DNA from: Roseibium album
GTDB taxonomy: Bacteria; Pseudomonadota; Alphaproteobacteria; Rhizobiales; Stappiaceae
Reading direction: 5' to 3'
Length of the DNA stretch: 64,000 nt
Assembly: GCA_001404055.1 (NCBI GenBank)
Contig: CXTY01000007.1
Span: 62,058-126,057, forward strand
This document shows, in pieces, positions 47,837-56,473 of this stretch. Under the pieces are notes generated by a model, which was not told the DNA's origin, did not search any database, and saw nothing but the letters and a program-made list of their open reading frames with translations. A program made the position numbers and the translations under genes. Every line of letters starts with the position of its first letter. The first letter of the stretch is position 1.

Positions 47837-48568
47837 CTAAGCCGCCTTCAATATGCGATAGGCGAGATCCGGCAAGATCCGGTGCAGGGCGTAAAGCATG
47901 GGTACTCTCCCCAACCGGATTTCATTTTCGCCCTTCGCGATGCCTGAAACGATCTTCTGTGCAGCCTCAAAAGCCGAGAGCGCCTTGTCGCCGCGCCCGG
48001 CAGCCATTCTCGTGACAATGAGATCAGGCACGACTTCGGTGACACGGGTGGACGTTTCCTCCAGCTGGTAACGCAGGGCCCGGGCAAAGTTGGAGAGACC
48101 TGCCTTGGTCGCGCAATAAACAGGCGCAGATTTTTTTGGAACTCTTGCAAGTGCCGAGGAAATAAAGACCACCCTCCCTTCAGATGATTGGCCGAGAAGT
48201 GGCAGAAGCTCCGTCGTCAGTTCAATTGGTGCAAGCAGATTGACGAGGACTTCTGTCTCAATCCGTTCAACGGGTGTGCATCCATCAGCAAAATTGTGAG
48301 AAAACTGAAGCGCAGCGTTGTGGATCAAAAGATCGACCGATCCCTCCTGCTCATGGATGGCATCGAGAAACCGGCTTCGGCCATCCGGATCACCGAGATC
48401 CGCGCAAACCGGTACAGCCTCAGGATGCATGGCGCGGACTTCTTCCAATGCGACTTCAGTCCTCCCGCAGATGAATACGCGGTGCCTCTGTTCGCAATAA
48501 ATTCTCGTGAGTTCTCGGCCCAGTCCGATGGCACCGCCGGTTATCACGATGGTTCTTCTATCCTGCAT
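47837..48568 (-). CDS. Short-chain dehydrogenase/reductase
   Basis: 243 residues, classical SDR fold. The cofactor motif is TIVITGGAIGLGRELTRIYC (TGxxxGLG), then DLLIHNAALQ (NNAG-like), VVFISSALARVPKKSAPVYC with the catalytic Ser, and YCATKAGLSNFARALRYQLE with Tyr-x-x-x-Lys. The pattern with VVPDLIVTRMA is closest to DltE-like and related oxidoreductases of unknown substrate. It lies 69 bp behind the Crp/Fnr-type gene on the same strand, probably the same operon. Confidence 0.87.
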   Translation of the reverse strand: MQDRRTIVITGGAIGLGRELTRIYCEQRHRVFICGRTEVALEEVRAMHPEAVPVCADLGDPDGRSRFLDAIHEQEGSVDLLIHNAALQFSHNFADGCTPVERIETEVLVNLLAPIELTTELLPLLGQSSEGRVVFISSALARVPKKSAPVYCATKAGLSNFARALRYQLEETSTRVTEVVPDLIVTRMAAGRGDKALSAFEAAQKIVSGIAKGENEIRLGRVPMLYALHRILPDLAYRILKAA

Positions 48569-48637
48569 GAGTGATATCTCCAGATCTGAATCTGAAGCTA
48601 TCTAACCAAGCTGCTAAAAGGTGCGCATTAACCCGGG

Positions 48638-49255
48638 TTAAGATACCTGACGTGTCACTCGTCGTGCACGTATGCGGGACAAGGCAACGGCTGTGATGCC
48701 GAGATAGGACGCAATGTGGTATTGCGGTAGGCGCGGAGCCAACGCCTCAAAGTCTTTCAAAAAAGCCTCGTAACGCCCAGCTGCATCTTCAAGCAGGAAC
48801 GACGCTTCCCGTTTTTCCTTTTGCAATGCCAGCTTTGCGATGAAACCGTTGATCAATCGTTCCAGGACGATCTCGCTGGACTTCATATCGCGCACTTTCT
48901 CCATAGGTAGCGCAATCAGCACCGTGGGTTCCAGGGCTTCTGTGAAAAAGGGAGCAGGCCTCGCTTCAAGAAAGGACGAAAGACAAGTGACCACGCCTCC
49001 GTTGGATACGAAACTCTTGTTAAACTCCCGTCCATCGGGCGTTAAATAGTAATATCTGACCAGCCCGGACGCGACGAAATAGAGGTCCTCAAGAAAGTCC
49101 CCTGCTGAGAAAAGAATGTCTCCAGCTTCTTTTTGCAAGACTCTGGCGTTGCCGAGAAGTAGGCCAGTATCGCGTTCAGGCACGCCCCAGTTCTGGCTTA
49201 ACCCGGCTGCAAAGGCACTCAAAATCTCTGACGCATCTGGTTCAGAAATTGCCAC
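48638..49255 (-). CDS. Crp/Fnr family transcriptional regulator
   Basis: 205 residues. The cyclic nucleotide-binding-like barrel is KEAGDILFSAGDFLEDLYFV, ASGLVRYYYLTPDGREFNKS and FVSNGGVVTCLSSFLEARPA. A dimerisation helix follows, and a short winged helix with recognition region LPQYHIASYLGITAVALSRI. The absence of Fnr-type cysteines argues against an iron-sulfur sensor. Probably regulates the SDR gene downstream and/or the AhpD-like gene that diverges from it across a 285-bp gap. Ligand unknown. Confidence 0.87.
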   Translation of the reverse strand: MAISEPDASEILSAFAAGLSQNWGVPERDTGLLLGNARVLQKEAGDILFSAGDFLEDLYFVASGLVRYYYLTPDGREFNKSFVSNGGVVTCLSSFLEARPAPFFTEALEPTVLIALPMEKVRDMKSSEIVLERLINGFIAKLALQKEKREASFLLEDAAGRYEAFLKDFEALAPRLPQYHIASYLGITAVALSRIRARRVTRQVS

Positions 49256-49540
49256 ATCTACCTCGTTGCATTGTCTGACAAGCGCCAGCGAAAAACTTGG
49301 GTCGTTTCATATTACAGAGAGCCAGCTCTGTCAGCTCGCGTTCATCCACGAAAACCAGGCCCAGAGGCCTTGCCAATAGGCTGGCACCGAAATTCACATT
49401 CAGTTGAAGACCAGACAGAACGGCAGAATTCCGCGAAAAACCGACTAAAATTAATTTTTGACTCATTAGTACAAAATACCTACATCAACAACGCCGACGA
49501 CGACCCTTGGCGGTGAACGACCCTAATCAAGGATATCCTG

Positions 49541-50107
49541 ATGACCAATTTTACACTTCACACCAAAGAAACAGCACCTGCAGAAAGCGGACCTTTGTTC
49601 GACAATTCCTTGCAGAATTTCGGGATGATCCCGAATTTGCACGCTGTAATGGGTGAATCTCCGCAGCATCTTGAAGCTTACCAGAAGCTTCATGAGCTGT
49701 TTCAGCAGACCAGCCTTTCAGTTGTGGAACAAAACGTCGTCTGGCTGACGATCAATGTCGAACACAATTGCCACTACTGCGTTCCAGCGCACACAGCGAT
49801 CGCTCATATGCAAAAGGTCGATGGCACAACAATCGAAGCCTTGCGCACGGCCTCTCCACTGGCAGATGAAAAGTTGGAGACCCTGCGCCAGTTCACGCTG
49901 AAAGCAGTTCGTCAGCGTGGCCAGGTTGCAGATAATGATGTGGATGCATTTTTGGATGCAGGATACACACGACGGCAGGTTCTTGACGTGATCCTTGGGG
50001 TTGCCCAAAAAGTGATGTCTAACTACGTAAACCATCTCGCTGATACGCCTGTGGACGCTCCATTCCAGAAATTTGACTGGACACCAACGGCAGTAGCAGC
50101 GGAATAA
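49541..50107 (+). CDS. AhpD-like alkylhydroperoxidase / carboxymuconolactone decarboxylase family protein
   Basis: 188 residues of all-helical CMD/AhpD fold. The redox motif CxxCxxxH is present in NVEHNCHYCVPAHTAIAHMQ, preceded by the conserved Glu/His region. It probably reduces peroxides with an external thiol partner; substrate unknown. ATG 49541 has AAGGA 7 nt upstream. A possible promoter TTGACT (49458-49463) with a weak -10 lies upstream. Followed by a tetR gene 52 bp further, with a 12-bp stem in between. Confidence 0.85.
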   Translation: MTNFTLHTKETAPAESGPLFDNSLQNFGMIPNLHAVMGESPQHLEAYQKLHELFQQTSLSVVEQNVVWLTINVEHNCHYCVPAHTAIAHMQKVDGTTIEALRTASPLADEKLETLRQFTLKAVRQRGQVADNDVDAFLDAGYTRRQVLDVILGVAQKVMSNYVNHLADTPVDAPFQKFDWTPTAVAAE

Positions 50108-50112
50108 TGCCA

Positions 50113-50146
50113 AACGGTCTCCGGAGCCCCGTTACCGGAGACCGTT
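50113..50146. other. 12-bp perfect inverted repeat between ahpD-like gene and tetR
   Basis: AACGGTCTCCGG and CCGGAGACCGTT, with a 10-bp spacer, end 5 bp ahead of the tetR ribosome binding site. The position suits either a TetR operator or an RNA stem that limits tetR expression. No T run follows, so it is not a classic terminator. Confidence 0.7.
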
Positions 50147-50159
50147 GCAAAGAGGAAAC

Positions 50160-50738
50160 ATGGCCGGTCGCCCCAAATCATTCGACATGGACCAAGCTCT
50201 TGAGGCTTGCATGGATGTGTTCTGGACCAATGGATTCCAGGGCACTTCAGTCGATGACTTGCAGGAGGCGATCGGGATCAAACGCGGCAGCTTCTATGCT
50301 TCCTTTGGCAGCAAGGACGATGTCTTTGCTTCCGTGTTACGCAAATACTGGGAAGAAGCGACAGAAGCCGGATTGAAGCACCTTGATGGCAATGACAGCC
50401 CAAGGCAGTCAATCGCCAACCATATTCGCTACGTCGGCGACTTCATGACACAAAATACACCTCGGGGATGTCTGCTGCTTTCGTCTTCCGGTGACGCAGC
50501 AATTGCGACCTCCGGAGATGCACGCCTGGTCGCAGAACACATGCGAAATCTGGAAGCCCGGATTGGGAGTGTTCTTGCCAAGGAAGAAACTGGGTTGTGC
50601 AAACGAGAAGCGAAGAACTTGACCGCCTACGCCATGACCGTTCTCCTGGGCCTCAATGCCATGGCCAAAACAGGACAGAAGGGAGACGAGATCCGCGCTG
50701 CAGCTGAGTTTGCTGCAAAGAGTATACTGTCAGCCTAG
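50160..50738 (+). CDS. TetR/AcrR family transcriptional regulator
   Basis: 192 residues. The N-terminal helix-turn-helix is clear: ALEACMDVFWTNGFQGTSVD, DLQEAIGIKRGSFYASFGSK, DDVFASVLRKYW. The C-terminal ligand domain (TPRGCLLLSSSGDAAIATSG) contains the CLL motif seen in regulators of quinone- or electrophile-responsive genes, but the ligand is unknown. ATG 50160 has GAGG 6 nt upstream. In an operon with the AhpD-like gene, so probably its repressor. It converges with the MocR-type gene, 35 bp away. Confidence 0.88.
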   Translation: MAGRPKSFDMDQALEACMDVFWTNGFQGTSVDDLQEAIGIKRGSFYASFGSKDDVFASVLRKYWEEATEAGLKHLDGNDSPRQSIANHIRYVGDFMTQNTPRGCLLLSSSGDAAIATSGDARLVAEHMRNLEARIGSVLAKEETGLCKREAKNLTAYAMTVLLGLNAMAKTGQKGDEIRAAAEFAAKSILSA

Positions 50739-50773
50739 CAGTGGACCCTAAGGTCCGTTGCATGCAACGAACG

Positions 50774-52243
50774 TCAGGGCTCCAGTTCTTCCAGCAAATT
50801 GCCAAGCGCTTCCATTCCGTTATCGATCTGCGCGTCGGTCGCCCCTGCAAATCCAATGATTAGGCCAGCCCTGCTCTCATCTCCCATATAAGTGTTGCTC
50901 AGTGGGCAAACAGAGTACCCACGATCCTGCATGGCCTGTGCAACGGCAACGTCATCGATTTTTTCCCGGAAAAACACTGTGAGCTGAACATTTCCAGTAG
51001 GCGGATCAACGACCACGCGATTTCCCAGACGGCTGCGGAGCACTTCGACCAACCGATTACCTCGTTCACGGTATAACTGCCTGATTTGTTTCAAGTGTTT
51101 TTGATACCCCCCACTATCCATGAACTGCGCAAGAGCCGCCTGCACCTGAACGTTAGCTGCACAACCCATGTTTCGCATGAGCTGCCCCAATGGCGTGGCC
51201 AAGGCAGAGGGAACGACGCAATAGGCTACTCTTAATCCTGGCATCAGGCTTTTCGAAAAGGTCCCCAGGTAGATGACCTGCCCCTCCTCTGCGAGCCCGT
51301 AAAGAGCCGCAACAGGGCGGCCGGAGAACAGAAATTCGCTGTCATAATCATCTTCGAGGATGATTGCCTCGGCTTTACGTGCAGCCTCCAGGAGCGCCAA
51401 TCGCCGAGCGATCGGCATTCGCGATCCAAGAGGGTAATGATGAGATGGCGTGACATAAATTATTCTGGGTGGATTATCTGAGACAGAGACCTTTCCCACG
51501 TCAGCTCCATACTGGTCTATCGGCAACTGACCAATTGTCAGACCAGCTACATGAAAGGCCGTTCGGGCCCCCAGATAGCCCGGTTCTTCCAGCCAGACAG
51601 GATCTCCCGGGTCGGCGAGTGCCTGCGACAACAGGGAGAGACTGGCTTGCATGGACGATGTGATCAGTATTTGCTCCGGCTTTGCGCGCACACCACGCTC
51701 TGCAGCCAAATGGCGGGCAAGCTGTTGCTTCAAGGCCGGAACCCCTGAGTAATTCCGATAAAGAAGGTCTGAGCTGCGCACTTGCCTTGCAGCGCGCCGC
51801 AAGCATCGCGCCCAATCTTCATATGGAAAACTGTCCAAAGCAGGCGCTCCGGGCTGCAAGGCGCCATGCCGGAAGGCCCAACCCTCACCACGTAGATTGG
51901 CGGACATCACTTTGCCACGACTGGAAAGAGCCGGGACGCTGGAGGTTGCCGTCTGTTCCAGAGGCATGCCTTCAGGCGGCAGGCCATCAACGATTCGAGG
52001 AGCCGCGCCAGCACGAACTGAGATAATACCTTCAGCCTGCAACAGGTCATAAGCGGTATTCACGGTGTTTCTTGCAATGCCTAGTGAGGATGCAAGGCGA
52101 CGGGTAGAAGGTAATCTCGTACCTGACGGCAGCAAGCCACCCCGAACGGCTTCCCGAAAACACCGATAGAGTTGTTCCGACAAGGGGATTGGCCCCGACC
52201 GGTCCAATGTCAAGATACCTTCGGGTAAAACTGGTTCTGTCAT
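50774..52243 (-). CDS. MocR-type regulator (GntR plus aminotransferase domain)
   Basis: 489 residues. A GntR winged helix at the start (PLSEQLYRCFREAVRGGLLP, SGTRLPSTRRLASSLGIARN, TVNTAYDLLQAEGIISVRAG) is fused by a linker to a class I aminotransferase fold. The latter has ITSSMQASLSLLSQALADPG, AIILEDDYDSEFLFSGRPVA and the PLP lysine in IYLGTFSKSLMPGLRVAYCV. Such proteins sense PLP or PLP-derived adducts. Divergent from a PNPOx-like gene, its likely target. Repeats GGTCTAT and GGTCCGG lie in the shared 82-bp gap on the minus strand and may be its operator. Confidence 0.92.
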   Translation of the reverse strand: MTEPVLPEGILTLDRSGPIPLSEQLYRCFREAVRGGLLPSGTRLPSTRRLASSLGIARNTVNTAYDLLQAEGIISVRAGAAPRIVDGLPPEGMPLEQTATSSVPALSSRGKVMSANLRGEGWAFRHGALQPGAPALDSFPYEDWARCLRRAARQVRSSDLLYRNYSGVPALKQQLARHLAAERGVRAKPEQILITSSMQASLSLLSQALADPGDPVWLEEPGYLGARTAFHVAGLTIGQLPIDQYGADVGKVSVSDNPPRIIYVTPSHHYPLGSRMPIARRLALLEAARKAEAIILEDDYDSEFLFSGRPVAALYGLAEEGQVIYLGTFSKSLMPGLRVAYCVVPSALATPLGQLMRNMGCAANVQVQAALAQFMDSGGYQKHLKQIRQLYRERGNRLVEVLRSRLGNRVVVDPPTGNVQLTVFFREKIDDVAVAQAMQDRGYSVCPLSNTYMGDESRAGLIIGFAGATDAQIDNGMEALGNLLEELEP

Positions 52244-52325
52244 TTTGCAAAAACCGGACCTTTCATAGACCCAATTTATAGAGCAAGAAGCAAATTACAA
52301 ACAGAATTCGTACTGGAGAAGAACC

Positions 52326-53000
52326 ATGTCCTCTTTGGAAAAGCGGCAAGCTGCAGATTTGCCGCCTTATGCAAAAATCCGCCAAATGAATCGTGGTAGT
52401 TATGAGCGAAAGCTAGCCTACGAAATTCTTGATAGTGGTTTGATCGCGCACTGCGGTTTCATTTCAGAAGATCGCCCGATGGTCATCCCGATGGCCTACG
52501 CCCGAATTGGCGACAAACTCTATATCCACGGTGCCAGCACGACGCGGATCATAAAGGACAACACTGAGGGCGTGCCTGCCAGTGTAACGGTGACCATGGT
52601 TGACGGCATCGTCGTAGCGCGTTCTGCATTTCATCACTCCATGAATTATCGTTGCGTGATCGTTCATGGGACAGCACGGCTTGTAAACGATCACGATGAA
52701 CAGATAATGGCTCTAGCCGCCATTACCGATCATCTGTTGCCAGGTCGCTGGGACGAATGTCGGGTAATGCTCCCTAAAGAGCACAAGGCAACTGGAGTTC
52801 TTGTCCTGGATATTGAACAAGCCAGCACCAAGGTTCGCACAGGTCCGCCAGCCGACGACAAGATTGACCTTGGAACTGATATCTGGGCAGGCGTTGTTCC
52901 GGTTGTCACAGCGCTTGGTCAGCCGTTAAACGCATCGGATGTACCGGAAAATACTCCGGTACCGGACTCTGTTCCCGCCGCCAGGCGCAAATTTATCTGA
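52326..53000 (+). CDS. Pyridoxamine 5'-phosphate oxidase-like flavin-nucleotide binding protein
   Basis: 224 residues, split-barrel flavin-binding fold: LAYEILDSGLIAHCGFISED, RPMVIPMAYARIGDKLYIHG, ASVTVTMVDGIVVARSAFHH, SMNYRCVIVHGTARLVNDHD. The His-rich SAFHHSMNYR stretch is typical of the PNPOx-related family often placed beside MocR regulators. It may take part in B6 or flavin/haem redox chemistry; not a clear PdxH. Transcribed divergently from the MocR gene and closed by a strong terminator. Confidence 0.83.
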   Translation: MSSLEKRQAADLPPYAKIRQMNRGSYERKLAYEILDSGLIAHCGFISEDRPMVIPMAYARIGDKLYIHGASTTRIIKDNTEGVPASVTVTMVDGIVVARSAFHHSMNYRCVIVHGTARLVNDHDEQIMALAAITDHLLPGRWDECRVMLPKEHKATGVLVLDIEQASTKVRTGPPADDKIDLGTDIWAGVVPVVTALGQPLNASDVPENTPVPDSVPAARRKFI

Positions 53001-53026
53001 GCCATTCGCGATACGACGCAAACATC

Positions 53027-53057
53027 AAAAACCCCGCTGAATCTTCAGCGGGGTTTT
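53027..53057. terminator. Bidirectional terminator between the PNPOx-like and transglycosylase genes
   Basis: A perfect 15-bp stem (AAAACCCCGCTGAA / TTCAGCGGGGTTTT and closing bases) with a 2-3-nt loop, A run on the left and T run on the right, between two convergent genes. Confidence 0.93.
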
Positions 53058-53088
53058 CTTGCCCACGACAGACTGAGCAGTCGCTCGA

Positions 53089-53685
53089 TCAGCTTGAAGT
53101 CAGAATACGCTTTACTTTAGTGCAGTAGCGACGGCTGACCGGGTTCATGCGCTTGGCATAATGGCCAGCATTGTAGCGCAGGATGGTTCCACACAGGTCG
53201 CCATTGGCCCGATCATGCGCTCCAGCAAGGTATTTCATACCCCATTCGAGATTGGTTTCCGGGTCATAAAGTGCGCGTGTAGATCCGCGATAGCCGATAC
53301 CGCGCGCTGTTGCCGGCTTGATCTGCATCAGGCCAACTTCGCCTGCTCGACCGCGCGCCTTCGGATTGAAATTGCTCTCCACTTCGACCACCGCCTTGGC
53401 GATCTTTACCGGAACCCCATGCTTGGCTGCCGCCTTGCGGATCAAGGTTGAATAATTGTCTTTCCTAACAGGCGCCTTCGCCGACGTCGTAGGTTTCTTG
53501 GTTGCCTTGCGTTTTGTTGTTGAGGTCCTGGTTTTTTTGACCTCTTTGGACTGCTTGTCTGAAGCCATGACGTGAAGGATCGGCTCAGAGCCAGAACCTG
53601 CAGCCAACGCAGAAGGCACAAGAGCAATTGTTGCATAGGCGAAAAGGCACAGCGCCCCAGTGATATTTTTGAATGACCGTGACAT
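53089..53685 (-). CDS. Lytic transglycosylase (SLT domain)
   Basis: 198 residues. A signal peptide (LCLFAYATIALVPSALAAGS) is followed by a Lys/Thr-rich linker (about 45-72) and an SLT domain: IAKAVVEVESNFNPKARGRA with catalytic Glu103, GEVGLMQIKPATARGIGYRG, LYDPETNLEWGMKYLAGAHD and GTILRYNAGHYAKRMNPVSR. It cleaves peptidoglycan between MurNAc and GlcNAc in the periplasm. The Lys-rich segment could bind the wall or lipid A. Position near the amidase and rnpB looks ancestral. Confidence 0.92.
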   Translation of the reverse strand: MSRSFKNITGALCLFAYATIALVPSALAAGSGSEPILHVMASDKQSKEVKKTRTSTTKRKATKKPTTSAKAPVRKDNYSTLIRKAAAKHGVPVKIAKAVVEVESNFNPKARGRAGEVGLMQIKPATARGIGYRGSTRALYDPETNLEWGMKYLAGAHDRANGDLCGTILRYNAGHYAKRMNPVSRRYCTKVKRILTSS

Positions 53686-54030
53686 TCAGTCCAGCCCTTT
53701 TGGTTTGTTGCAGTATTAATCTGGGCAGGAGGAATGGCGGAGATATGGGACAAAAATGGGCGCTATCCAATCACGAATTATTTCATTTTATCACGAAATG
53801 TTACATGAATTCAGTGCGATACTTTGTCAGTTTCTGTAGTTTGTGGCAAAAACCTGCTCACAATCTGTCAAACTTCCGACTTTCCTGGGAAGACCTGTGA
53901 CAGCACCTGAATTTTTGGTCATCTTCCGTTTTCGCAATGCAGCATTTTATAGTCGTGAATACACCATTCCTGATCGGGTGATGTTGGTCTACGTTGAAAA
54001 TCGGATGACATCAGGAGTATCCCGATTGAA
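53686..54030. other. AT-rich divergent intergenic region
   Basis: 345 bp between divergent genes (transglycosylase and binding protein), clearly more AT-rich than its surroundings. It should hold both promoters. Open frames here are short and code nothing recognisable. I see no clear motif or repeat. Confidence 0.55.
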
Positions 54031-54723
54031 ATGGCTCGTTCCAGGACAATGTTCAGCTACATAGGCTTCGCACTTCTTGCTGGACTGCTTTTGACGAACA
54101 CCAGTCAAGCACGTACTGATTGCCTCAAATTGACGACGTCGTTCAAACAGATCGATCAATTGATCGTCCCAAGCCTGATTTCGAAATTTGCCGAATATGG
54201 CCTTTGCGTAGAAGTGAGCCACGTATCAGCAGATCGCGCCACTCTTCTAGTCGAACAAGGTCAGATTGATGGTGAGCTATTCAGAATCCGCGACTATATC
54301 AACGAAGTAAGCGAAGTCGCGGTCCGCGTGGAAGAACCAATTGTTGAAGGCTACGGCTTGATTGTCGGCAGGACAGAAACTTCACAGTCGGACATGTTGC
54401 TTGTGGGGAAGCCGGTCGCCATGGTCAGAGGTTTTATTTGGCAGGAAAGAGTTTTTCCCAAGCGTTCAGTGCCGGTCATGGTCGAGGACTCCAAAGCAGG
54501 CTTTGCCATGTTAAAGGCTGGTCGGGTATCTGCTTTGTTGATCGACACCATCAGTTTCAAACTATTGGTGTCCGAAGCAGACAAGTTTTATCAACGTCGT
54601 GTCACACCAAAAATGTCAGCATACCTCTATCTTCACAATCGAAACGCGCGCCTGCTGCCTGCGTTTGAAGCAGCTATAAAGGAGTGGAAGAAGGCGTTTC
54701 CAGCAAATACCGACGGCCATTAG
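54031..54723 (+). CDS. Periplasmic solute-binding protein-like protein (family 3 type)
   Basis: 230 residues. Signal peptide MFSYIGFALLAGLLLTNTSQ, then LTTSFKQIDQLIVPSLISKF, LVEQGQIDGELFRIRDYINE, EEPIVEGYGLIVGRTE and GFAMLKAGRVSALLIDTISF. These match short stand-alone SBP_bac_3-like proteins that are rarely linked to a transporter. A sensing or accessory role is possible, but no partner is in view. AGGAG lies 13 nt ahead of ATG 54031, which is far; ATG 54049 would lose part of the signal peptide. It sits between two ancestral cell-wall hydrolase genes and looks inserted. Confidence 0.75.
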   Translation: MARSRTMFSYIGFALLAGLLLTNTSQARTDCLKLTTSFKQIDQLIVPSLISKFAEYGLCVEVSHVSADRATLLVEQGQIDGELFRIRDYINEVSEVAVRVEEPIVEGYGLIVGRTETSQSDMLLVGKPVAMVRGFIWQERVFPKRSVPVMVEDSKAGFAMLKAGRVSALLIDTISFKLLVSEADKFYQRRVTPKMSAYLYLHNRNARLLPAFEAAIKEWKKAFPANTDGH

Positions 54724-54759
54724 TCGCCTAAAGCACGTTTCGGTCTGCGTGCCTTGCCG

Positions 54760-55524
54760 TCAATCCGACAAGGAAGGGAGCGTCCGTAACAGTTCAGCTA
54801 ATGTTTCGACAGTGGACTGGTCCACAACGCCATCGATCACCTCAGGCCGGAAATGTCGCTGAAAGGCCATCACGACCAAGCGTGTTTTCTGATCAAACTC
54901 ACCGGTAATCCCGATGTCATAACCGTATAGCGCCAACATTGACTGAATAGCCTCAACTGGCTGACCCCGATCGCCTTCCTGCATGAACAGGCCAGAACCA
55001 ATGGAAGAAGGCGCAACATAGTGCCCAACCCCTGTCTCAAACAGCTGTTGCCAGGGAAACAGTTCGCCAGGGTCTTGCTTGCGGTTAGGTGCAATGTCGG
55101 AATGGGCCAGAACCATCCAGGGATGAATGTCGTGCCGGTGGCAAATATCGCGCACCAGTTCGGTTACCGCTTCGATCTGCGGTTCTGGAAATGGCCTATA
55201 TCCGAATTCATGTCCCGGATTAACAATCTCGACGCCAATCGATCTGGAATTTATGTCAGTCTCACCTTTCCAGAAACTGCGCCCGGCATGCCACGCCCGT
55301 CTGGATTCTGGAACACATTGAAGGATGTTTCCATCCTCATAGACGACATAATGCGCCGACACTTCCGCGCGCGAATCGCATAGTCTTTGAAGCGCGGCGT
55401 CAGCGGATTGCATCCCGGTGTAATGGAGAACAACCATATCGATAGGGGCGCCGCTCGCTCTTTCCCCGTGGTTTGGCGAAGGATGAACTCTTGCTTTTAC
55501 GCTCGTGTCGCTCGCAACACTCAT
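54760..55524 (-). CDS. N-acetylmuramoyl-L-alanine amidase (AmpD type) with peptidoglycan-binding domain
   Basis: 254 residues from ATG 55524, whose codon overlaps the stop of the upstream gene (ATGA). Amidase_2 fold: MVVLHYTGMQSADAALQRLC with zinc His34, AWHAGRSFWKGETDINSRSI, GVEIVNPGHEFGYRPFPEPQ, and AHSDIAPNRKQDPGELFPW with zinc His and Asp. The last 70 residues are a PG_binding_1 domain (PVEAIQSMLALYGYDIGITG, EFDQKTRLVVMAFQRHFRPE). No signal peptide, so probably a cytoplasmic recycling enzyme like AmpD. Confidence 0.92.
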   Translation of the reverse strand: MSVASDTSVKARVHPSPNHGERASGAPIDMVVLHYTGMQSADAALQRLCDSRAEVSAHYVVYEDGNILQCVPESRRAWHAGRSFWKGETDINSRSIGVEIVNPGHEFGYRPFPEPQIEAVTELVRDICHRHDIHPWMVLAHSDIAPNRKQDPGELFPWQQLFETGVGHYVAPSSIGSGLFMQEGDRGQPVEAIQSMLALYGYDIGITGEFDQKTRLVVMAFQRHFRPEVIDGVVDQSTVETLAELLRTLPSLSD

Positions 55525-56213
55525 ATTCCTCGTTCCGCACAGATTTTCGACCAAGCGTTGTTTAAAGTGGCGAGCCGATCATTTGCGATCCTGACGAATT
55601 CCTCAGGCACCCCCCTTGCGATCAGACGATCTGGGTGCGTTTCCTGAACTTCGCGGCGATACTGTTTTTTCAGTTCAGAATCGCTCGCCTCAGGACCCAA
55701 CCCAAGCACTTCATAAGGGTTACCATCGCTCCGCACATGACGCGCCAGAACTTTTCCGAATTCCCTTTCGTCCAATCCGAACAATTCTGCGACTTTCGAA
55801 AGGTAGCCTATTTCGCTTTCGTGGACGACGCCGTCAGCTTTTGCGATGTGAAATAGCCCATCGAGAATATCGAGCAAGGTCTTGTGATCATAAGGAAACA
55901 AGTCAGCTAGCTTTTTTGCATAAACCTCAAACCCAGCAACATCTTCCTGGGCAAGGTTAAACAACCTTCCGACATTGCGCTCTTCACTCGGTGGGACTTC
56001 AAATAATTCGCGAAACGCCAGAATTTCATCTGTCGTGACGACACCGTCAGCCTTGGCCATTTTCGCTGAAAGCGCGATCATGGCAACCGTAAAGCCCACA
56101 CTGTTCGTCCCCTCAGGGCGCGCAAGAACGAGCTGAATCAGGCGGTCGACGACTTGCGCGCCACCAGTTCCGATCGAACTTACAATACTGCCAATGCTGC
56201 TCCAGACGCTCAA
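55521..56213 (-). CDS. TerB-DnaJ domain protein (DjlA-like)
   Basis: 230 residues. A TerB-type helical domain with two acidic repeats (SAKMAKADGVVTTDEILAFR, HIAKADGVVHESEIGYLSKV), then a J domain at the C-terminus (NPYEVLGLGPEASDSELKKQ, YRREVQETHPDRLIARGVPE) with the HPD triad that stimulates DnaK. The N-terminus has no long membrane helix, unlike E. coli DjlA. It acts with DnaK in a stress or envelope-linked role. Couples to the amidase gene by the 4-nt overlap, an arrangement conserved in rhizobia to my knowledge. Confidence 0.87.
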   Translation of the reverse strand: MSVWSSIGSIVSSIGTGGAQVVDRLIQLVLARPEGTNSVGFTVAMIALSAKMAKADGVVTTDEILAFRELFEVPPSEERNVGRLFNLAQEDVAGFEVYAKKLADLFPYDHKTLLDILDGLFHIAKADGVVHESEIGYLSKVAELFGLDEREFGKVLARHVRSDGNPYEVLGLGPEASDSELKKQYRREVQETHPDRLIARGVPEEFVRIANDRLATLNNAWSKICAERGI

Positions 56214-56473
56214 AAATCAGCTCCTGCCGGGCCTGGAAACTGGTGGCACACGAACCCGCCAGCCACTTTCCGCATGAATCAAATCCTTCGCACATTCTTA
56301 TCGGCACATGCGTAGTTTGACTAGGGAGACAGCTAGCCGCAGTTAAAATTTACAGTCAGCAAAGTCGGCCAAGAACGGTGATCAATTGATTGGGCGTTCG
56401 ATACACAAGTTCCATTTCGATTCATGTTGGTTAAAGAATTTTGTCGTAAAATTTCCTATCACTTGCTCGCAAT

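Noticed and set aside
49242-49466. 74-codon minus frame upstream of the Crp-type gene
   Set aside because: Overlaps the Crp start, no ribosome binding site and no family features; the gap is better read as a divergent promoter region.
53673-53900. 75-codon plus frame in the AT-rich gap
   Set aside because: No recognisable protein features and starts within the transglycosylase coding end region on the other strand.
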